A stretch of DNA of 64,000 bases from Armigeres subalbatus (GCF_024139115.2 NC_085141.1:406001612-406065611), one strand, 5' to 3'. Shown: positions 43,813 to 56,045, counted from the first letter of the stretch. Made by a program: numbers and translations. The notes: generated from the sequence alone by a model not told the origin.

Positions 43813-44553
43813 TACTTCAAATAATCTGGAAGAATTGCAGCTTAAGTGGGACTATTGGACACGACAGAAGCGGAATTATAATTCATGGATTGGATGGTGG
43901 GTGTTATTCGTAAAGCCTAAAGTCAAGTCGTTTTTTAGGTGGAAAACCAACCAGAAATACGCAGAGTACCATCAGGAATATCAATTTTTGTATAGGCAGT
44001 TAAGGGAAGCTTATGATAATTACCCAGGCAATCAAACGGTGATCTCTGAGATAAACCGCGTAAAAAGTAAAATGCTATACGTTTACAATCCAAATTCAAT
44101 GACATGTTCGTCCGTATTAATGAATCAGTCATTCCCGGAGAGCCTATCTTCACGGTTCAAGTCGGTGAGCGTAGGAAAAAAAGAACTGTTATCGAAAAAC
44201 TAAAAATAAGTGATGATGAATACATTGACAGGTCAGAAGATATTGAAGTATTTGCATATGAATATTACAAAGAATTGTACACTACAAAAGACTACGAAGT
44301 GAGTAATGAGTTCGACTGTGAGATACAAGTCCCTATTGATAGTGAGGAAAACGTGAGTTGCATGAATGAAATCTCGACCCGTGAAATCTTTGATGCGATA
44401 AAAAATAGTGCATCAAAAAAATCTCCTGGGCCAGATGGCATTCCCAAGGAATTTTACGTAAAAAGCTTTGATATTATTCACAGACATCTTAATCTAGTTT
44501 TAAATGAAGCACTACAAGGCGATATTCCACCAGAATTTCTTGATGGTGTCATT
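43813..44553 (+). pseudogene. L1-like ORF2: linker to RT, first part
   Basis: LEELQLKWDYWTRQKRNYNS, a charged helical linker, runs to about 44080. After a frameshift, frame 44104-44553 reads VGERRKKRTVIEKLKISDDE and KKSPGPDGIPKEFYVKSFDI, the RT fingers region, ending at EFLDGVI where the SINE is inserted. Frame is otherwise well kept. Confidence 0.75.
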
Positions 44554-44848
44554 CTTTTTCTTCTTCTTATTGGCATTACATCCCCACACTGGGACAGAGC
44601 CGCCTCGCAGCTTAGTGTTCATTAAGCACTTCCACAGTTATTAACTGCGAGGTTTCTAAGCCAGGTTACCATTTTTGCATTCGTATATCATGAGGCTAGC
44701 AGGATGATACTTTTATGCCCAGGAAAATCGAGACAATTTCCAATCCGAAAATTGCCTAGACCGGCTCCGGGAATCGAACCCAGCCACCCTCAGCATGGTC
44801 TTGCTTTGTAGCCGCGCGTCTTTCCGCACGGCTAAGAAGGGCACCATT
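44554..44848 (-). mobile_element. Feilai-like tRNA-derived SINE
   Basis: Reading the minus strand from 44848: GGTGCCCTTCTTAGCCGTGC is a tRNA-like 5' end with an A-box-like TAGCCGTGCGG, and GGTTCGATTCCCGG (44766-44779) matches the B box. A body follows with TGCCCAGG, TAATAACTGTGGAAGTGCT and CCCAGTGTGGG and a TTCTTCTTCTT-complementary tail on the plus strand. TGTCATT flanks both sides (44547-44553 and 44851-44857, with GA before the latter), a target-site duplication. Resemblance to the Aedes SINE Feilai is by memory of its sequence. It splits the RT of the L1-like element. Confidence 0.75.
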
Positions 44849-46571
44849 GATGTCATTGTATTATCAAAGAAAAAAGGCCCAATTGACTCAATCAAATCTT
44901 ATAGACCAATTTCACTCCTGAATTTCGATTATAAAATACTATCGAGGGTTTTGAAAAGTAGACTTGATCAAATCATGACCAGCAATAATTTGATCAGTGA
45001 TTCACAAAAGTGTTCTAATAATAAACGTAATATATACCAAGCAGCCATTGCGATAAAAGACCGTATTTTACACCTTCGAGATAAACATCGTAAAGGTAAA
45101 TTAGTGTCCTTTGATCTAGATCACGCATTTGATAGGGTGCATCACAATTTTCTGTATCGAACGATGGGATCTCTGGGCATTAACGCCAGTCTTATAAACC
45201 TTCTCTCGGCAATTAGCTCTCTATCTCATTCGCGTTTGCTTGTAAACGGCCATATTTCCCCAGCCTTTGACATAGGATGCTCAGTGCGGCAAGGAGATCC
45301 AATTTCCATGCACCTGTTTGTGTTATACTTACAACCTCTCGTTCACAGATTAAATCAAATATGTAGCGATGAAGACGAAATTGTAGTTGTATATGCAGAT
45401 GATATTTCTGTAATAACAACTGACTCTCAAAAGCTAGAGAGAATAATAACTCTCTTCGATCGTTACGAAAAACACTCCGGAGCAGTTTTGAATCTGGAAA
45501 AAACTTTTTCAGTAGACGTTGGTTACTACAGAGAGCAAGACCACTATAATGTACCATGGATACATTCTACTGATAGAATCAAAATATTAGGGATAGTGTT
45601 TACTAATTCGGTCAGATTAATGACAAATCTGAACTGGGAAGCAACAGTCACAAAGTTCTCCCAACATTTATGGCTCCACAAAATAAGAAAATTGACACTT
45701 CATCAAAAAGTAGAGCTTTTAAACACATACATTTCGTCCAAAATCTGGTATCTTTCGTCGATTGTAGCTATAAATAAAAAATACACAGCTAAAATAACGT
45801 CTCTTATGGGGTCATTTTTATGGAGTGGCCAATCTATACGAATTCCCATGACACAGTTACGACAAAGGAGGACTGAATCTGAATATTCCAGCAATAAAAT
45901 CAAAAGCGTTATTGACGAGTCGCCATCTTCAAGAAATTCAGTGCATTCCATATTATGCATCATTCATCATGCAATCACGAAATCCTCCAAATCTATCAAT
46001 AGTTCCAACAAATTCGCCATGTTTGAAAACTATATGTCAGGAAATTGTATATCTTCCAACACAAATCAAACAAAATGTATCAAGTAGCTCCATAACTAAA
46101 TATTATGTTGAACAATTAGATTTACCTAAGATAGTAATAGCATTCCCAACTATTAACTGGTGTGCTGTTTGGCATAACATAAATTCCAATAATCTAACAT
46201 CAAGAGAAAAAACAATCTACTATTTATTAGTTAATGGTAAACTAGAGCACTAAGAATTGTTATACAGAATGCAAAGATCAGACTCGCCAAGATGTCTACA
46301 TTGCAATCAAAATACTGAAAACATACAGCACAAAATTGCAAAATGTTCTAGAGTAGCGTTAGCTTGGAATACTTTACAACAATTATTGAAAACAATAAGC
46401 CCGTTAAGTACATTTACTATCGAAGACTTAATGTTTCCTGTTATGCAAATGCAATCGAGCAAGAAAATCAAAATAATGAAATACTTTATAAACTATGTCA
46501 TCTTTATTACAATGTGTAATAACGAAATAGACATAAGTGCGTTGAAATTTCATTTAGAATGCGAAGTGTAG
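44849..46571 (+). pseudogene. L1-like ORF2: reverse transcriptase and C-terminal zinc motif
   Basis: Resumes at VIVLSKKKGPIDSIKSYRPI in a frame open to 46087: LVSFDLDHAFDRVHHNFLYR (first Asp), CSVRQGDPISMHLFV and the catalytic VVYADDISVIT. The thumb region runs to about 45870. A frameshift near 45890-45910 leads to 45912-46253 (INWCAVWHNINSNNLTSREK), TAA at 46251-46253, then CLHCNQNTENIQHKIAKC, a CCHC motif typical of the ORF2 C-terminus. Ends at 46571, with a short 3' UTR and poly(A). RT catalytic residues are intact. Confidence 0.8.
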
Positions 46572-46682
46572 ACAATTTTTCATATTACTAGTGATAAACA
46601 AAGTCTCTGTATATTATATTGGATAAACAAATCTAAATAAAGTTTTTACAAAAAAAAAATAAAAAAAATTAAAAAAAACACA

Positions 46683-48745
46683 AGGTATATGCAACCTGTT
46701 CTCAGCTAAATTCGCCAGTGTGTTTGAAGACGAACAACTACCTGTTGATGTCGTAACCACCGCTGCTAGCAACGTCCCATTAGCGAATCAATCGCTCGGT
46801 GATATCGAGGTGAATGTCAAAGCTAGCTCAAGGACAATGACTAAGCCTAAGACATCATCTAAGCCTGGTCCTGACGGTGTTCCATCGATGATTCTCAAAA
46901 AAAATATTACATGTCTGCTGGAACCTCTTCTCCTGTTTTTCCAACTCTATCTCTATCTCTATCCAGCGGTACATTCCCATCTTGCACTGCAGATATGTTT
47001 CCGGTCTACAAAAAGGGGAGCAAGCGTGATGTGAACAACCGTGGTATCACATCGCAATAGCGAAGCTTTTTGAACTGGTTGTCATGGACTCGCTGAATGC
47101 CCACTGCAAACAATATCTTTGTGCTGAACAACATAGTTTTACAGCTGGCCGTTCAACAACCACTAACTTGTGGAGATACAACCACTAACGCCAGTGGAGA
47201 TATATCAGCTTCCACACTGATATTCTTCCCTCCCCCTTCATACGGGAGCTTGGCAGAAGGAAGGTCGTGCGATATATGCCATCACAAATATTGCCCTCCG
47301 CTCGCTTTCAAATCGACTTCTATAAAAACATTCTTCATGCCTGCCGTATCCTAACGGAACTATCAATTCTATACTTTCGCCTCTAATGCTATCATGAACA
47401 TGTACGTCCAAGTTTGGAAGATGATATTAGCATTTCCATATCAACCACTAACTTGTTATGCCTAACGTTGTACATCACAGATACGATGATTACTCGCACT
47501 CAAACGGACGTGATTTACACGAATCTTTCTGCAGCATTCGATAAACTGAACCATAAAATTGCAATCGCCAAGCTTGACAGACTTGGAGTCGATGGAAATC
47601 TCCTTGATTGGTTTCGATCATATCTGACCGGACGCCAGCTGGTGGTTGCGTTAGGCGATTGTCCCTCAGATAGTTTCCGCGCTTCGTCTGGTATATCGCA
47701 GGGCAGCCACTTGGGGCCATCAACTTTCCTGCTTTACTTAAACGATGTTCACCATGCAATCGATGGACCACTGCTATCCTTTGCGGACGATCTGAAGATA
47801 TTTCTTCGTATCTGCTCAATAGCCGATTGCCAATCCCTCCAAAACCAGATCACTATGTTTGCCAACTGGTGTACGCTGAACCGACTTGTGGTCAACCCTG
47901 CGAAATGTTCGGTAATTACTTTTTCACGAAAGAAGGAGCCGATCCGGTTTAGTTACTCTCTTCTCGACACGACCATCAACCGAGTGCATTGCGTGAAAGA
48001 TTTGGGAGTTCTTCTGGATTCGCAACTTACATTTACCCAGCACATATCCTCTGTCGTCGGCAAGAACGCTTGGCTTTGTGTTCAGGGTGGCGAAAATTTT
48101 CCAGGACGTACAGGTCGCTTGAAGGCTCTCTACTGCTCTCTCGTCCGATCGACGTTGGAATACTGCTCGGCGGTCTGTTCGTTTTGCATTGCAAACTATT
48201 GTTTTGCATTGTGCAAACTATAACAAACAAATACCCGTTTCGTCTCCCGAGTTACGAGGACCGCTGCCAGCTGATCGACCTTCTTCCGTTGCGTATCCGT
48301 AGGGACTTAAGCAGAGCACTGGCCGTCGCTGATATTATACAAGGAAGGATCAATTGTCCAGACATTCTGCAACAAATTAACATTAACGTGCAACATCGGC
48401 CATTGCGGAATAACATAATGTTGAGACTTCCCCTTTCCCGCATCAACTATGGTTTGAGCAACGCACTGAACGGGCTACAGAGAGTTTTTAGTAAGGTGGC
48501 ATCAGTATTTGACTACCACTTGACAAAAGATGCGCTTCGCCGTAGTTTTGTAAACGTTTATCGTCGTAGTAGCTGACGTGCATATGCAAGATGAGTGTAT
48601 TTTAGTCCCATGACAATTTGATTTTTCGTTGTGATTTTACTGTTTTGTTAATTAGTTATTATTGTTGTGACCATACTAGTTTTAAATCATCATTAGGATT
48701 ACGAACAATCTGTTGATGTACACCATAAATAAACAAATACATGCA
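46683..48745 (+). pseudogene. Loner-like ORF2: RT and C-terminal tail, 3' end
   Basis: Continues the copy of 38391-39524: NLFSAKFASVFEDEQL (46693), SSKPGPDGVPSMILKK, a decayed stretch to 47440, then 47490-48223 with TNLSAAFDKLNHKIAIAKLD (first Asp), SSGISQGSHLGPSTFLLYLN and the catalytic LLSFADDLKIFL. A duplication-like ALYCSLVR, FCIANYCFALCKL end shifts frame; the tail 48230-48576 reads RLPSYEDRCQLIDLLPLRIR, DIIQGRINCPDILQQI, FDYHLTKDALRRSF. The 3' UTR ends in AATAAACAAATACATGC near 48725-48745. Confidence 0.8.
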
Positions 48746-51700
48746 AGAATAATTTTCTTTCATTTTGCAATTGAAAGCAATTGTTTTGTGGTTTATCCAC
48801 TGGAGGCTTCTAAAATAAATAAACTTTCTTTTTTAATCAATTCATGATCATTTTACTCCTTTTTTTTCATTTCCAGCGGCTTAAAAAGGTGACCCACAAT
48901 AGCGTACATTTTTTCCAAAAATCTACACTTCATATAAGTAGCCGAGATTCTTTTCCGTTTGAGTAAAACAATATAGTTACTTCAGAAAAATGTTAGCTAG
49001 GGTCTGGAGCTTTTCCAATGGTGTTCATATCAGGGTTGAAATATTTCAAAGTCAATGCATGGGTCTCCATATAATCTACGATCGATTTCTTCGTTGCCAT
49101 GCTGAAATGACTACGCGTAGTGAAAAAATCATTGCCGGCACCAACCATTTAAGGTGATTATACAACAAAGCCAAGTTCCAGTTGGAATGTAGAGCCATTC
49201 AAAAAGAAGAAGAAAACCCTATTAAGAAAACAGACGAAAATATCAGCCGTAACCCTTTGTGCTTTTTGTAGTTGGAAGTTAATTCTATTTGTTCTCCATT
49301 TCATTGATCATTATGAAAGATTGAATGAAAGGCTCTGAGATGAAGTATTAGCAAACTACCCTCTGCTCTGTTCTCACCTGACAAAATTTTAATTTCGTTC
49401 TCTCTAAGTACCTCTAAGCCAGCATTTCAACAACTCATCAACACGTTAGCCTTTCAAACCACCTCTGTAAAACTAATTTAATAGCAAATGCAAATGACAA
49501 TCTTCATGCAAACTGGAGGATTACATTTAATTGACCACTGGAACACCGACCGACGACAACGAAAAAGCTTCCATTATCCATTCGCCATGACTGATAGGAC
49601 AGGTGGTAATGGAATTGCAAATCCTTAAATAAACTCAACGACTCATCCATGCATTTTCCTCCGACCTGACCCATCCCAGCTTAAAAAATATAAATGACTT
49701 TGCTTCCAGCAAACCATCAACCAGCAGCCAATCTCCGAACGACCAGGAGCCGACCAACCCAACCAAACAAGTGTAATCCGACTGTAAATCCAATATTTGG
49801 AATGGCAGAGTGCGAGCCGGGGCCGGATTCAACAACGAGCGCAATCCGGCGGATCAAAGCACTACCTATCTCGACCGATCGCTCAAACTTTTGCAATAAA
49901 ATAACACACAGAAAATGAAAATGTTTTCATCTGTTCTTGCTATTTGGGAGACTTTTGCCGCAGTATACAAAAAAAAAGAAAGTACACCAAAGAAAAACAA
50001 AACCAATTCGTCGATTTTCCATCCAGTGAATTACATCCTACAATGTTTGTGTTGCTTCATCCGTCCTAGGCTTCTGTTCCTGAAGCTTTCCAAAATTTGG
50101 GGGAAGCAGCCCCACAATGCTTCCCAAAGGCTTTGAGAAAGAATACTACGTTTAAAAGCCATTCAAGATGAAGATGAAGGATATGTTTTGTTTGAATTTA
50201 GATAAAATTAACAAAAAAATACTAAAATAGTTCAAAGTTGGATGAGAAACCGTAAGAGAAGCAATCGCTATATACCGAGATTTAAATCACCTTGACTGCT
50301 TCACTGTTCTAAAATAGTTAGATACATCAAATTATGTTTATCAGCATTGGCCGAGTTGGTCGTATTACCCAGTTTTCTCCTATTTACTGTGCATAGTAAC
50401 TCATGGTTGGAAACTCCACTTCTGCTCACATCGGACGTTAGAGGGCAGGTTTCCAGAAATAAAGTATCCACTTCTACAGAAGAGGTAATCAGTCTTAGTC
50501 CAGGCTGAATAACTACCGTTATGGCATAGGCAGTTTTAGTGTTCTGGGTAAAGGCAGTCTTTGAACAAACAAAAAGTTGGCGCCATGTACTAATTACGCT
50601 AGTGCGTATAGAGAAGACGTCTGGGCGTTTTCTTATGATTCATAAAAAAAGGCTTACTAGAAGGGATAAATTATTGAAAACCACATGGATAATCCTTTTC
50701 TTAAATAGTAAAATTTACTACCACCGGAAAACAAAAAACCCTTTCTTTTTATCAGTGGATACGGATACCAAATTATGTTTCATAAAAGGTATCCATCATT
50801 GATAGAAGACTGATCGAATTGAAGAGTCTATCCATGATCGGTACGGATCAGTTATTTCACACGTGCAAAAAATCGTATCCCCAACGCGAGAAGAACAAGC
50901 CATTTAGTCATGCTTTACCATACGTTGTCGGTTGGGTTCTATGTTTTATTTCAAGTCAGAGCACTGACCAGAAATATGAAGCATTTATTCGCCCACAAAG
51001 AAAATTAAGAAAGGATGTCGGAATGATTTAGTAGAAATTACAATTTTTCACTAAAAATCAAAACACTAAATAAAGGAATTTGAGTGCGAAAATTGAACTA
51101 ATTTTATCCTTCTTCAAAGATACAATCCTGTTTCTTGAAGATGGTGACAGGGGCACAAGAACCCTTTCATCGGTGTTCCTAAAGATATTTCTGTTCTTGT
51201 TGCCACTGGAACTGGATGCTGATTGCTGGTGCTGCTTTTCCGCTCCGACTTTTTGCCGGTATTTGTCGAGATTGGCATTTTGTGATTGTTGCTACATTTT
51301 TATCCCAATCTCTTTTTCTTTTCCCGGAACTATTGAGTGCAACTCAGTTCTCAGTTGCATTGTATGAATCGTTACGACGACGTCGTCGCCGTCGTTGAAA
51401 CTCTACTTCAAATGAAAAAGTAAAACTGGAATCTTTTTTCTGCGATACTCTGATGTTGTCCCGCAGAGCTGGAGAAGTTGTTCTTTCGTGTGCTTTTTGA
51501 TTTGAGATGGAGCAGCATGGTTGGCCAAGGTAGAACTTTTCCTATTGAGTGAATCAAACCAAAAGCAAGGGAGAGAAAATGCTGAAGAACGGTGGGTAGT
51601 GGTATTATTTTGGTGTACAGCAAATGAAGGTAGTAAATTGTGAAGGTTATCGCAAAAGTGACTTAATATTAATCGCTCTGAAAAAACTGTTATTATCTTG

Positions 51701-51964
51701 TCTCCAGTGAGACCTGTTTTATCCAACATTTTCTATACAACATGGAATGCATCACATGACGATGATGATGAAGACGATAATGTTGTTTGTTTGTTTGTGT
51801 ATTATTGGCGCATTACATCAAAGAAATGTATTCGTATCCGAAAAAACCTTTGAATTTACAGTTGAGTGTGATCCAGATACTTCCTTTCGTTTTCAGTTCT
51901 AATATGCACATTAGGGGTTTGTGTTAGGAGTCCATCTCATTTTCCAAATTTAATTTAAAAGTTA
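48746..51964. other. 3.2 kb without recognisable gene or transposon
   Basis: The composition is less repetitive than elsewhere: CA-rich blocks at 49540-49900, short ACGACGACGTCGTCGCCGTC near 51374, a GATGATGATG run near 51759 and TTTGTTTGTTTG near 51787. Open frames are under 110 residues and none resembles a family. It could be host intergenic or intronic DNA. Confidence 0.45.
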
Positions 51965-52481
51965 AGTTCGGTTAAGACGGCACCGAGTGTGCTCCGTATC
52001 TTGCAACGAGTACTCTGCAGCAGATTGCACGCGACAATAAGCACCAGTTTCCAGCTGCAGTAGAGCCAGCTATCTACGAATTCTACGTCGATGATTTCCT
52101 TTCGGGCGCTGATAACGTAGAATCTGAAATTGAAGTGAGGCACCTCTATATGGGGTTCCATCGGAAGATTTTGCCGTTCAACCGCTGCATAAACTCCTGA
52201 ACGAGCAGGCCGTTTCAATTCTGGGGCTCGCATAGGAGCCGAGAACCGATGCCGAAGTCCAGCTACCCCACCGGCCATGGATCTGACAAAGCGAAAGGTG
52301 ATGTCATACATCGCGCAAATCTTTGACCCACTTGATCTAGTGCATCCTACAATTATGGTGGCCAAACTCTTCATGCGGCGTTTATGGGCACTGAATCAGA
52401 ATGGAGAGGCCTGTGAGTGGGATACAGCACTCCAAACCAAGCTACATGAGGATTAGAAGGCGTGGAAGGCGAAATACGTTT
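51965..52481 (+). pseudogene. BEL/Pao Pol fragment (RT palm and thumb)
   Basis: Fragment in several frames: TSTLQQIARDNKHQFPAAVE, IYEFYVDDFLSGADN (catalytic YVDD with BEL/Pao-type surroundings), then TKRKVMSYIAQIFDPLDLVH and VAKLFMRRLWALNQNGEACE. A stop near 52456 and frame changes inside the first 200 bases. The copy continues after an inserted segment at about 53270. Confidence 0.8.
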
Positions 52482-53269
52482 CTGTCAAGGTACAATCAAG
52501 TGGTGGAATTAAATGGGATGGTACAAACTCGTCTTATGACAAGTGACGACACTCCACTAAAAAGCTCAAAATTATTTTCTTAATATGTTTTTTGTCTGCC
52601 CCAATCGGAAAAACGAATATAACTTTTGATCCGAAAAAGATATTGAGCATATTTACCCATCAAAAGTTGCATTTTTTCTAACTCTAAAAGTAACTCGAAG
52701 GCGACTTTTTCGAAAAATCTAAAACAAAAAAGTATATAAAAATACTGTTTTTTGAGGTACACCCCAATCCAATTAGATGAAATTGCTCTGAATCAGCCAG
52801 AAAAAGCTTTTTAGCAAAATTTATTGAAATAAGCTGCGCTATAACTTTGTAGAACATTACATACACCCAACCAGTGGATGGCAAATTTGAATACAATTCT
52901 GTATAAGAACCTTACAGAAACTGTATCATAATTTGGCATATACAATTTCGGAATATTTTAATACAATTTTTGTATTGAAATAATACAGATTTGTATTATT
53001 TTAATACAATATTTGTATAAAAAGCTTACAGAATTGTATATGCCAAGATTTTATACAATGATTGCCAGATTTGTTTTTTGGGTGTAGTGTTCCGAGAAAT
53101 AAAAAAAACATTTCAATTTTTTTATTTAATGGGCCACCATAATGATGGTGATAACTATTTCGAACAATTTCGTAGAACAACAGTTTTTTTTTTCTAAAAA
53201 AATATAGTTTTGACGTAAAAGGCATATTTTCGCGTAAATCTGTATCCTGGACCATAGTGCAATGTAAGC
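52482..53269. repeat. Inserted repeat segment with a small TA-flanked MITE
   Basis: Begins with GTGGTGGAATTAAATGGGAT and CTCGTCTTATGACAAGTGAC, a motif also seen at 13545, so it is a dispersed repeat. A small MITE at about 52863-53084 has CACCCAA / TTGGGTG ends flanked by TA and inner palindromes of TGTATTATTTTAATACA type. No gene. Confidence 0.55.
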
Positions 53270-53732
53270 GTAGGTGGAACGGTCCAATCTAGTTGTCACT
53301 CGATTCAGTTCACTGGCCGAATCTCATTCCCACCTACGATAAAGTGGAAACTATTACGGAAGAACGCAATGTGTGCCACGTTACGATGAGTGCCATACAG
53401 AATGAGTGCCACTATAATTTGTTCGCGCTCTACTCCAGTTTCTCCAAGCTTCGCCGCGTTACTAAGTTCTGCTTACAATACCTGCCATTCCTACGAGAAT
53501 CCGCAGTACTACGCCGAACGGACCCGGATAGCTACCACCAACTCAGTATTCGCATGGATACCGTTTCTCCAGTCTCCACGGAAGAATTACAACGTGCTGA
53601 ACTTCATCTGTGTACATATCTCCCACCTGTCAAATAATGAACAAGTCGCCAAATCATCCACCATGAAGTGGCTGAAGCCATTCATCGACGAAGACCGCTT
53701 TATTTGCATAGGTGGCAAGCTGAGGAACGCTA
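53270..53732 (+). pseudogene. BEL/Pao Pol fragment (region before integrase)
   Basis: Frame 53293-53637 reads LDSVHWPNLIPTYDKVETIT, CHVTMSAIQNECHYNLFALY, SSFSKLRRVTKFC, HQLSIRMDTVSPVSTEELQR. A second frame gives EQVAKSSTMKWLKPFIDEDR and FICIGGKLRNA. These are the blocks between RNase H and integrase of BEL/Pao. It is cut at 53732 by a MITE inserted at TA and resumes at 55677. Confidence 0.8.
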
Positions 53733-53791
53733 CCCGACTAGAAGATCATATCAAAATTATAACAACATATGTTATTATGTTTTTAACATAT

Positions 53792-54395
53792 CCCGACTAG
53801 AAGGTCATATCAAAATTATATCATACTATGTTATTATGTTATACTAAATTTTTATAACAAAATTTGTTAGAAACATGATGCAGGATGTTGTTAAAATAAC
53901 TAAATTTCTATCAAAATCTGCACTACTGGAAACAAAAAACTATCAAATTTAGTTACAATTTTATCATAAAAATAACATATTCTGTTAGAAATTTATAACA
54001 GGATCGGATACAAAATATTTTGGTGCTGTGCAGTTGGAATTTTTACAGGTCGTGATAGGTCTCCAGATTGTGATCAACAATCATAATTTTTTTGATTTTG
54101 TCTGAACAAGAATATTTTTCGAGAACATGAAATTAACAACATAACAAATAAGGCAACCTTCTCAAATTATATCAGCGTTGTGATACCTATGGCTGGGAGA
54201 CTTTGCTACATCTATTTTAATTGCCTACTATTGGGCAATTCGGTGTTAAGCATTTTTCAAATCATATTATGATATAATCCTGTTACAACATTTGAAAGAT
54301 ACTGGCTACTGAGAACAAAATTGTATCAAAATAAGTTATAAACATCACAATATGTTAAAATTGTGTTCAATTTTTGTTATGCTCTTCTAGTCGGG
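53792..54395. mobile_element. CCCGACTAG MITE, nested copy 2
   Basis: 604 bp, ends CCCGACTAGAAGGTCATATC and its inverse ending CTTCTAGTCGGG, flanked by AT on both sides. Long stretches match the outer copy (for example AGAAACATGATGCAGGATGT at 53868 and the same motif with one change at 54429). Confidence 0.8.
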
Positions 54396-54795
54396 ATGTT
54401 ATTAAATTTTTATAACAAAATATGTTAGAAACATGGTGCAGGATGTTGTTAAAATATCTAAATTTCTATCAAAAATTACACTACTGGAAACAAAAAACTA
54501 TCAAATTTTGTTACAATTTTATCATAAAAATAACATATTTTGTTAGAAATTTATAACAGGATCAGATACAAAATATATTGTTGTGCAGTTGGAATTTTTT
54601 ACAGATCGTGATAGGTCTTCAGATTGTGGTCAACAATAAGAAATTTTTGTTTTTGTCTGTGCAAGAATATTTTTCGAGAACTAACAACATTTCAAATCAG
54701 GCAACCTTTGCAAATTATATCAGCGTTGTGATATCTATGGCTAGGGACTTAGCAACATCTATTTTAATTGTCTACTGTTGGACAATTCGGTGTTA

Positions 54796-55235
54796 GCATT
54801 AGCATTAGCATTGAGCAATTCGCACAAATTCGTAGGTGGTACAAGCCAAGACTATTGTATGAGAGTAGCATCACTTTCATCCGTTACCACAGATATTGAT
54901 TTGGGACTAATCACTATCTCTTAGATGGAAGCAATGCACCTTCCAATAGTCAAGATCTGTCCTGGCCACGTCCTTGCGAATGCTGAGGAAGGGGAAGGAT
55001 GGTTAGTTGTACACCTACTTAAGAAAGATGCAGAGAACTCTACGACCTCTCACAGGTGCCACGAGAGGTTTTGGGATTGTGTGGAAGGTTAGAACAGTAG
55101 GAATCGTTTTGGTAGAACGTGAAACACAGAAAGAACTAAGATAGAAATACAAAGTAGGAAAGGGACAAGCCTGGAATTGAACCCACGACCTCCTGCTTAT
55201 AAGGCAGAAGCGGTAGCCACTAGACCACCGAGCTC
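54796..55235 (-). mobile_element. tRNA-derived SINE, about 440 bp, with 26-bp target duplication
   Basis: On the minus strand the head reads CGAGCTCGGTGGTCTAGTGG, CTACCGCTTCTGCC, then GGTTCAATTCC (complement at 55174-55184): A- and B-box-like elements of a tRNA gene. The body contains a conserved middle also found at 57863-58139, and the 3' tail is an AATGCT repeat (plus strand AGCATT, 54794-54812). A perfect 26-base duplication flanks it (54770-54795 and 55236-55261). This is not a functional tRNA gene: the arms do not fold into a complete cloverleaf by eye. Confidence 0.82.
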
Positions 55236-55315
55236 GTCTACTGTTGGACAATTCGGTGTTAAGCATTTTTTCAATCATATTGTGATAAAATCCTGTTACA
55301 ACATTTGAAAGGTAA

Positions 55316-55581
55316 CCCGACTAGGAAGGCAAAACAAGCTTATAACATGATTGTAACAACATCAATTATTTATAACAAATCTAGAAATCGAGTTATGATA
55401 CATTATTATCACATTTTTTCTTAACAAAATTATAACAGAATTAGTTATGTTTCATTGTTTTGTTAGAAAATTTAGTTATTTTAACAACATCCTGAACCAA
55501 GTTTATAACAGCCTATGTTAGAAAAACTGTTGAACTTAGTAACACAATGTGATATAAATTTGTTATTCTCTCCTGATTGGG
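55316..55581. mobile_element. CCCGACTAG MITE, nested copy 3
   Basis: 266 bp between CCCGACTAGGAAGGC and a diverged inverse CTCCTGATTGGG, flanked by AA. Its absence from the equivalent place in copy 2 (AAAGATACTGGCTACTGAG near 54295) shows where it was inserted. Confidence 0.65.
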
Positions 55582-55676
55582 AATGGCTACTAAGAACAAA
55601 ATTGTATCAAAATAAGTTATAAATATCACAATATGTTAAAATTGTGTTCAGTTTCTGTTATGCTCTTCTGGTCGGG

Positions 55677-56045
55677 TACGATTGAGTTAAGCATCCTATT
55701 GTACTCTCTACAAAACACTCGCTGTCGACTCTGCTGGCTAGTTGCTTTCACTTGAAGCAACTACATGCAGAACCGCAACTCCTGGATTCTCGGTGGCAGA
55801 AATTTGTTTAAAACCGTTTTCCACCATTGCCACACTTGCTTTCGTAGAAAGCCTACACTAGCCCAGTAGAGCACAGCAGATCTTCCAGCATCGCGAGTCA
55901 CACCAAACCGGCCCTACTCCGTCTGTGGAGTCGCGACTACCGTGGACTGTTTCTGCTGAAGGCGACCGTCCGCAATCGTCCTCCAACCAAGGCATACGTA
56001 GTGATTTTCGTTTGATTCGCCACGATAGCCGTCGACATCTAGTTT
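55677..56045 (+). pseudogene. BEL/Pao Pol fragment (integrase N-terminus)
   Basis: Resumes with VKHPIVLSTKHSLSTLLASC and FHLKQLHAEPQLL (zinc-binding region), then in other frames VESRLPWTVSAEGDRPQSSS, a decayed CGVDYCGPF-type active site region. Stops and shifts are frequent, and it fades out near 56045. Confidence 0.7.

Larger units (their letters stand above)
39525..46680 (+). mobile_element. L1-like non-LTR retrotransposon with three nested insertions
   Basis: Two-ORF element with a poly(A)-rich 3' end (46650-46680), lying inside a Loner-like copy. Nested inside it are a hAT (39594-41121), a foldback MITE (42757-43810) and a Feilai-like SINE (44554-44848); without them it would be about 4.3 kb. 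The 5' boundary near 39525 is approximate and no clear target duplication was found, so 5' truncation is possible. The RT sequence style (SVRQGDPIS, SYRPISLLN) fits the L1/Tx1 group better than Jockey or Loner. Confidence 0.7.
53733..55676. mobile_element. CCCGACTAG MITE carrying two copies of its own family and a SINE
   Basis: Outer copy with ends CCCGACTAGAAGATCATATC and GAGCATAACAG-type inverse ending GTCGGG, flanked by TA (53731-53732 and 55677-55678). Removing it joins GGKLRNA to the next BEL/Pao residues. The interior is AT-rich with TATAACAAAATTTGTTA palindromes. It contains a second family member at 53792-54395, a third at about 55316-55581, and a SINE at 54796-55235. Confidence 0.78.

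Noticed and set aside
44766..44848. Possible tRNA gene on the minus strand
   Set aside because: Head of a Feilai-like SINE inserted in an L1-like RT, with flanking duplication.
55165..55235. Possible tRNA gene on the minus strand (A- and B-box-like sequence)
   Set aside because: Part of a 440-bp SINE with a repeat tail and target duplication; a full cloverleaf is not formed.
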